Shown here in pieces: positions 12,471-14,419 of a DNA stretch of 14,419 nucleotides. Position 1 is the first letter of the stretch. Each line of letters opens with the position of its first letter. The notes under the pieces are model-generated. The model was not told where the DNA came from, made no database searches, and worked only from the letters and a program-made list of their open reading frames with translations. The DNA lies in the NCBI GenBank assembly GCA_934675225.1, contig CAKUQA010000005.1, positions 1-14,419 of the forward strand, in the 5' to 3' direction. This DNA is from an uncultured Candidatus Melainabacteria bacterium (GTDB taxonomy: Bacteria > Cyanobacteriota > Vampirovibrionia > Gastranaerophilales > Gastranaerophilaceae). A program made the position numbers and the translations under genes.

Positions 12471-14201
12471 ATGAAAAAATTATTATTAACATCAATTATA
12501 ATGAGCTTTATATTTATAGCTACCCCTTGTCGAGCACAGTATTTCCCTATTCCTGCGGCGACTTTACAAGCAGCACAGCAGGCTGTTATTCAAAGTGCTC
12601 CATCTTCAGAAGTTGTACGAGTCGGTATTGGCACTACAAATTTTGGAACTTATCAATATAACGATATAACAATTTTTGGTACAGGCGATACACAGATTTA
12701 TGATAACAAACTTTTAATTGGGAGTTATCCTGCAAATCAAAATATCAGAATAACCTACAAAGATGGAATGTTTAATATTTATTCTCCGGAAAGTACGCAA
12801 CCTGAAAAAGTTGTAGGGCCTGTTCAAATTACAAGTAATTATGGACTTTTAGGTGTTGCAGGGTTAAAACGTGCCGGAAAACAGGCATTGTACCATGGTG
12901 CTTTTGAATTAAAAAAATGTAATAACAATACATTCAATCTTGTTAATATGATTGAGGTTGAAGAATATTTAAAAGGTGTTGTTCCGAATGAAATGCCCGT
13001 AAGTTTTGGGTTAGAAGCATTAAAGGCTCAAAGTGTTGCAGCTCGTAACTATGTGCTTTCACCAAGAACAAAAGCTTCTACAAACTATGATGTTGTAGAT
13101 TCTGTTGCAAGTCAGGTGTATTTTGGTGCAAATACAGAACGACCTTTATCTAATCAAGCTGTATCAGAAACAGAAGGAGTTGTTGCGCTTTATAACTGGG
13201 ATATGATAGTTGCGCAATATTCATCCACTGCAGGAGGATATACGGAAAGTTATTCCAATGCTTTTTCTGACCCGAAAACAAAAGCTTTTCCTGCTCCTGA
13301 AAAATCTTATCTAAAAGCAAAACCAGACATAGTATCTCAATCTTCTTTGAAAAGTGAAGAAGCTGCAAAAGCATACTATAAATCTCGTCCGGATGCTTAT
13401 GATATCAGATCGTCATATTATAGATGGGAAAGAGACTGGAATGCTCAAGAACTTAAAAATGCACTTCAATCTACTCTCGTAGCACAATCCGCAACAGGTT
13501 TTGTAAAACCGGCTTTCAATAAAGGTGATAAATTAGACGATTTGACGGAAATAAAAGTAATTCGACGTGGTGATTCCGGTAAAATTATGGAAATGGAAAT
13601 TGTAACTCGTTCTCAAACCTATAAGGTATACAAAGAATTGGTTATAAGAAGATTGATGACAAAAGATGGAAAAGCTTTGCCTAGCGCAAATGTCGTTTTT
13701 GAAAATACAAAAGACGAAAATGGTAATTTGATATCAGTTCACGCATGGGGCGGAGGTTTTGGACATGGTGTCGGAATGAGCCAATACGGTGCAGGTTTTA
13801 TGGGCTCAGAATTGCATTTGCCTTATGATAAAATTTTAAAACATTATTATTCAGGGATTAGTCTTGCAACAAAACCGATTATAATTTCAACTGAAGCTGG
13901 ACAGCAGAGCGAAACTCAACATTTTTATTCAAAAGATAAAAAAGCAAAAATTGTAATTGATAACAAATTTGGAGTTGGCTCAATTAATGTAACTATTAAC
14001 GGGCGAAAACAAACATTTGAGTTGCCTAAAGAAGTTTTTGGGCTCAAAAGATTTGTAGAAATAGATATTTCAAAATATATTAAACAAGGCAAAAACACAA
14101 TAACATTTACGTCTGATGAATTTTACTCAAGTTCTGCAAGAAAAGGGCTAAGGTTATATGTAGAATTGGTAAAAAAAGACGAGAGTGAATATATTTGGTA
14201 G
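12471..14201 (+). CDS. Secreted SpoIID/LytB-domain peptidoglycan protein
   Basis: SpoIID-type enzymes are lytic transglycosylases that cut glycan strands stripped of stem peptides. This 576-residue protein begins with a signal peptide (MKKLLLTSIIMSFIFIATP, cleavage probably after CRA at 20-22). A beta-rich N-terminal part follows (about 48-150). The SpoIID domain spans about 155-460: VPNEMP (171-176, with E174 as the expected catalytic Glu), GLEALKAQSVAARNYVL, SVASQVYFG, AQYSSTAGGYTES and WGGGFGHGVGMSQYGAG (426-442). Residues about 480-576 form an extra domain (GSINVTINGRK, VEIDISKYIKQGKNTITF) that looks like a beta-sandwich binding module. murJ starts 42 nt later. A spore role is unlikely to be required; such proteins also occur in non-sporulating lineages, including cyanobacteria. 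Confidence 0.9.
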   Translation: MKKLLLTSIIMSFIFIATPCRAQYFPIPAATLQAAQQAVIQSAPSSEVVRVGIGTTNFGTYQYNDITIFGTGDTQIYDNKLLIGSYPANQNIRITYKDGMFNIYSPESTQPEKVVGPVQITSNYGLLGVAGLKRAGKQALYHGAFELKKCNNNTFNLVNMIEVEEYLKGVVPNEMPVSFGLEALKAQSVAARNYVLSPRTKASTNYDVVDSVASQVYFGANTERPLSNQAVSETEGVVALYNWDMIVAQYSSTAGGYTESYSNAFSDPKTKAFPAPEKSYLKAKPDIVSQSSLKSEEAAKAYYKSRPDAYDIRSSYYRWERDWNAQELKNALQSTLVAQSATGFVKPAFNKGDKLDDLTEIKVIRRGDSGKIMEMEIVTRSQTYKVYKELVIRRLMTKDGKALPSANVVFENTKDENGNLISVHAWGGGFGHGVGMSQYGAGFMGSELHLPYDKILKHYYSGISLATKPIIISTEAGQQSETQHFYSKDKKAKIVIDNKFGVGSINVTINGRKQTFELPKEVFGLKRFVEIDISKYIKQGKNTITFTSDEFYSSSARKGLRLYVELVKKDESEYIW

Positions 14202-14242
14202 ATAATAAAAATAATTTTAAGGTGATGATAAAGGGATAGAAA

Positions 14243-14419
14243 GTGGAAAATATAGAAAAAGAATCAAAAACAATGAGCGTATTGAAAGCTGCATGGGTAA
14301 TTGCGGTTGTAACAATTGTCAGCAAACTGATTGGATTTATCAGAGATATTATTATTGCAAACTATTATGGAGCTTCATTAGTTTCTGATGCTTACTATTA
14401 TGCATATCAAATCCCGTCA
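14243..14419 (+). CDS. murJ: Lipid II flippase MurJ (partial, N-terminus only)
   Basis: The 59 visible codons read VENIEKESKTMSVLKAAWVI, then VTIVSKLIGFIRDIIIANYY and GASLVSDAYYYAYQIPS, the first helix pair of the MurJ/MviN family (usual pattern 'SrxLGFxRDxxIAxxFGAsxxxDAFxxAFxIP'). MurJ moves lipid II across the cytoplasmic membrane for peptidoglycan synthesis. I start at GTG 14243, because AGGG lies about 8 nt upstream; ATG 14273 in the same frame is the alternative. The gene continues beyond the window. The spoIID-like gene upstream makes this look like a cell-wall operon. Confidence 0.88.
   Translation, partial: MENIEKESKTMSVLKAAWVIAVVTIVSKLIGFIRDIIIANYYGASLVSDAYYYAYQIPS

Overview
The window is strongly AT-rich and uses the standard genetic code. 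Shine-Dalgarno sites are AAAGGA-type, sitting 7-9 nt before ATG or GTG. It carries an anaerobe-type fermentation module, the proline pathway genes proB and proA, a SpoIID/LytB-type peptidoglycan enzyme followed by murJ, and a small protein with an 'INNISFQ' N-terminus. I tentatively place it in a gut-associated, non-photosynthetic cyanobacterial lineage (Gastranaerophilales/Melainabacteria). This rests on recognition of gene content and style; a Clostridia-like anaerobe is the alternative.

Region 1 (1-4250) is a metabolic module. A Cat1-type succinyl-CoA:CoA transferase (minus strand, cut by the window edge) is divergent from sucD (CoA-acylating succinate-semialdehyde dehydrogenase), 4hbD (4-hydroxybutyrate dehydrogenase) and a three-helix SemiSWEET/PQ-loop-like membrane protein. 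Together the three enzymes take succinate through succinyl-CoA and succinate semialdehyde to 4-hydroxybutyrate, as in the Clostridium kluyveri succinate pathway. The later steps to crotonyl-CoA are not in the window. A perfect hairpin with a T tract closes the operon.

Region 2 (about 4250-9180) is accessory and decayed. It holds a DUF5681 gene preceded by the C-terminal stub of a phage-type DNA methyltransferase; an intact hipBA toxin-antitoxin pair with a readable promoter and operator-like repeats; a two-frame ORF that a single-base change in an A7 run would fuse; and an antitoxin-like ORF with an internal duplication, followed by the first codons of a lost partner. Next comes a 1.17-kb minus-strand segment (truncated lipid kinase, LuxR-type HTH protein, truncated galE) whose ends break its own genes and lie against broken neighbours. 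The last element is an N-terminally truncated hypoxanthine phosphoribosyltransferase whose PRPP motif has lost an aspartate. Most of these are remnants rather than working genes.

Region 3 (about 9190-14419) returns to chromosomal genes. On the minus strand are proB and proA (glutamate to glutamate-5-semialdehyde), separated by a long palindromic repeat. Upstream of proB is a fragment of an Xre-type HTH gene. On the plus strand are a small two-helix membrane protein with a charged tail, a secreted SpoIID-domain protein with an extra C-terminal beta-rich domain, and the start of murJ (lipid II flippase). The last two suggest a cell-wall locus.

I saw no tRNA, rRNA, CRISPR array, riboswitch or transposase. 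The best candidates for follow-up are the succinate/4-hydroxybutyrate module with its SemiSWEET-like partner, the double-junction segment at 7594-8766, and the apparently leaderless starts of hipB, proB and the spoIID-like gene.
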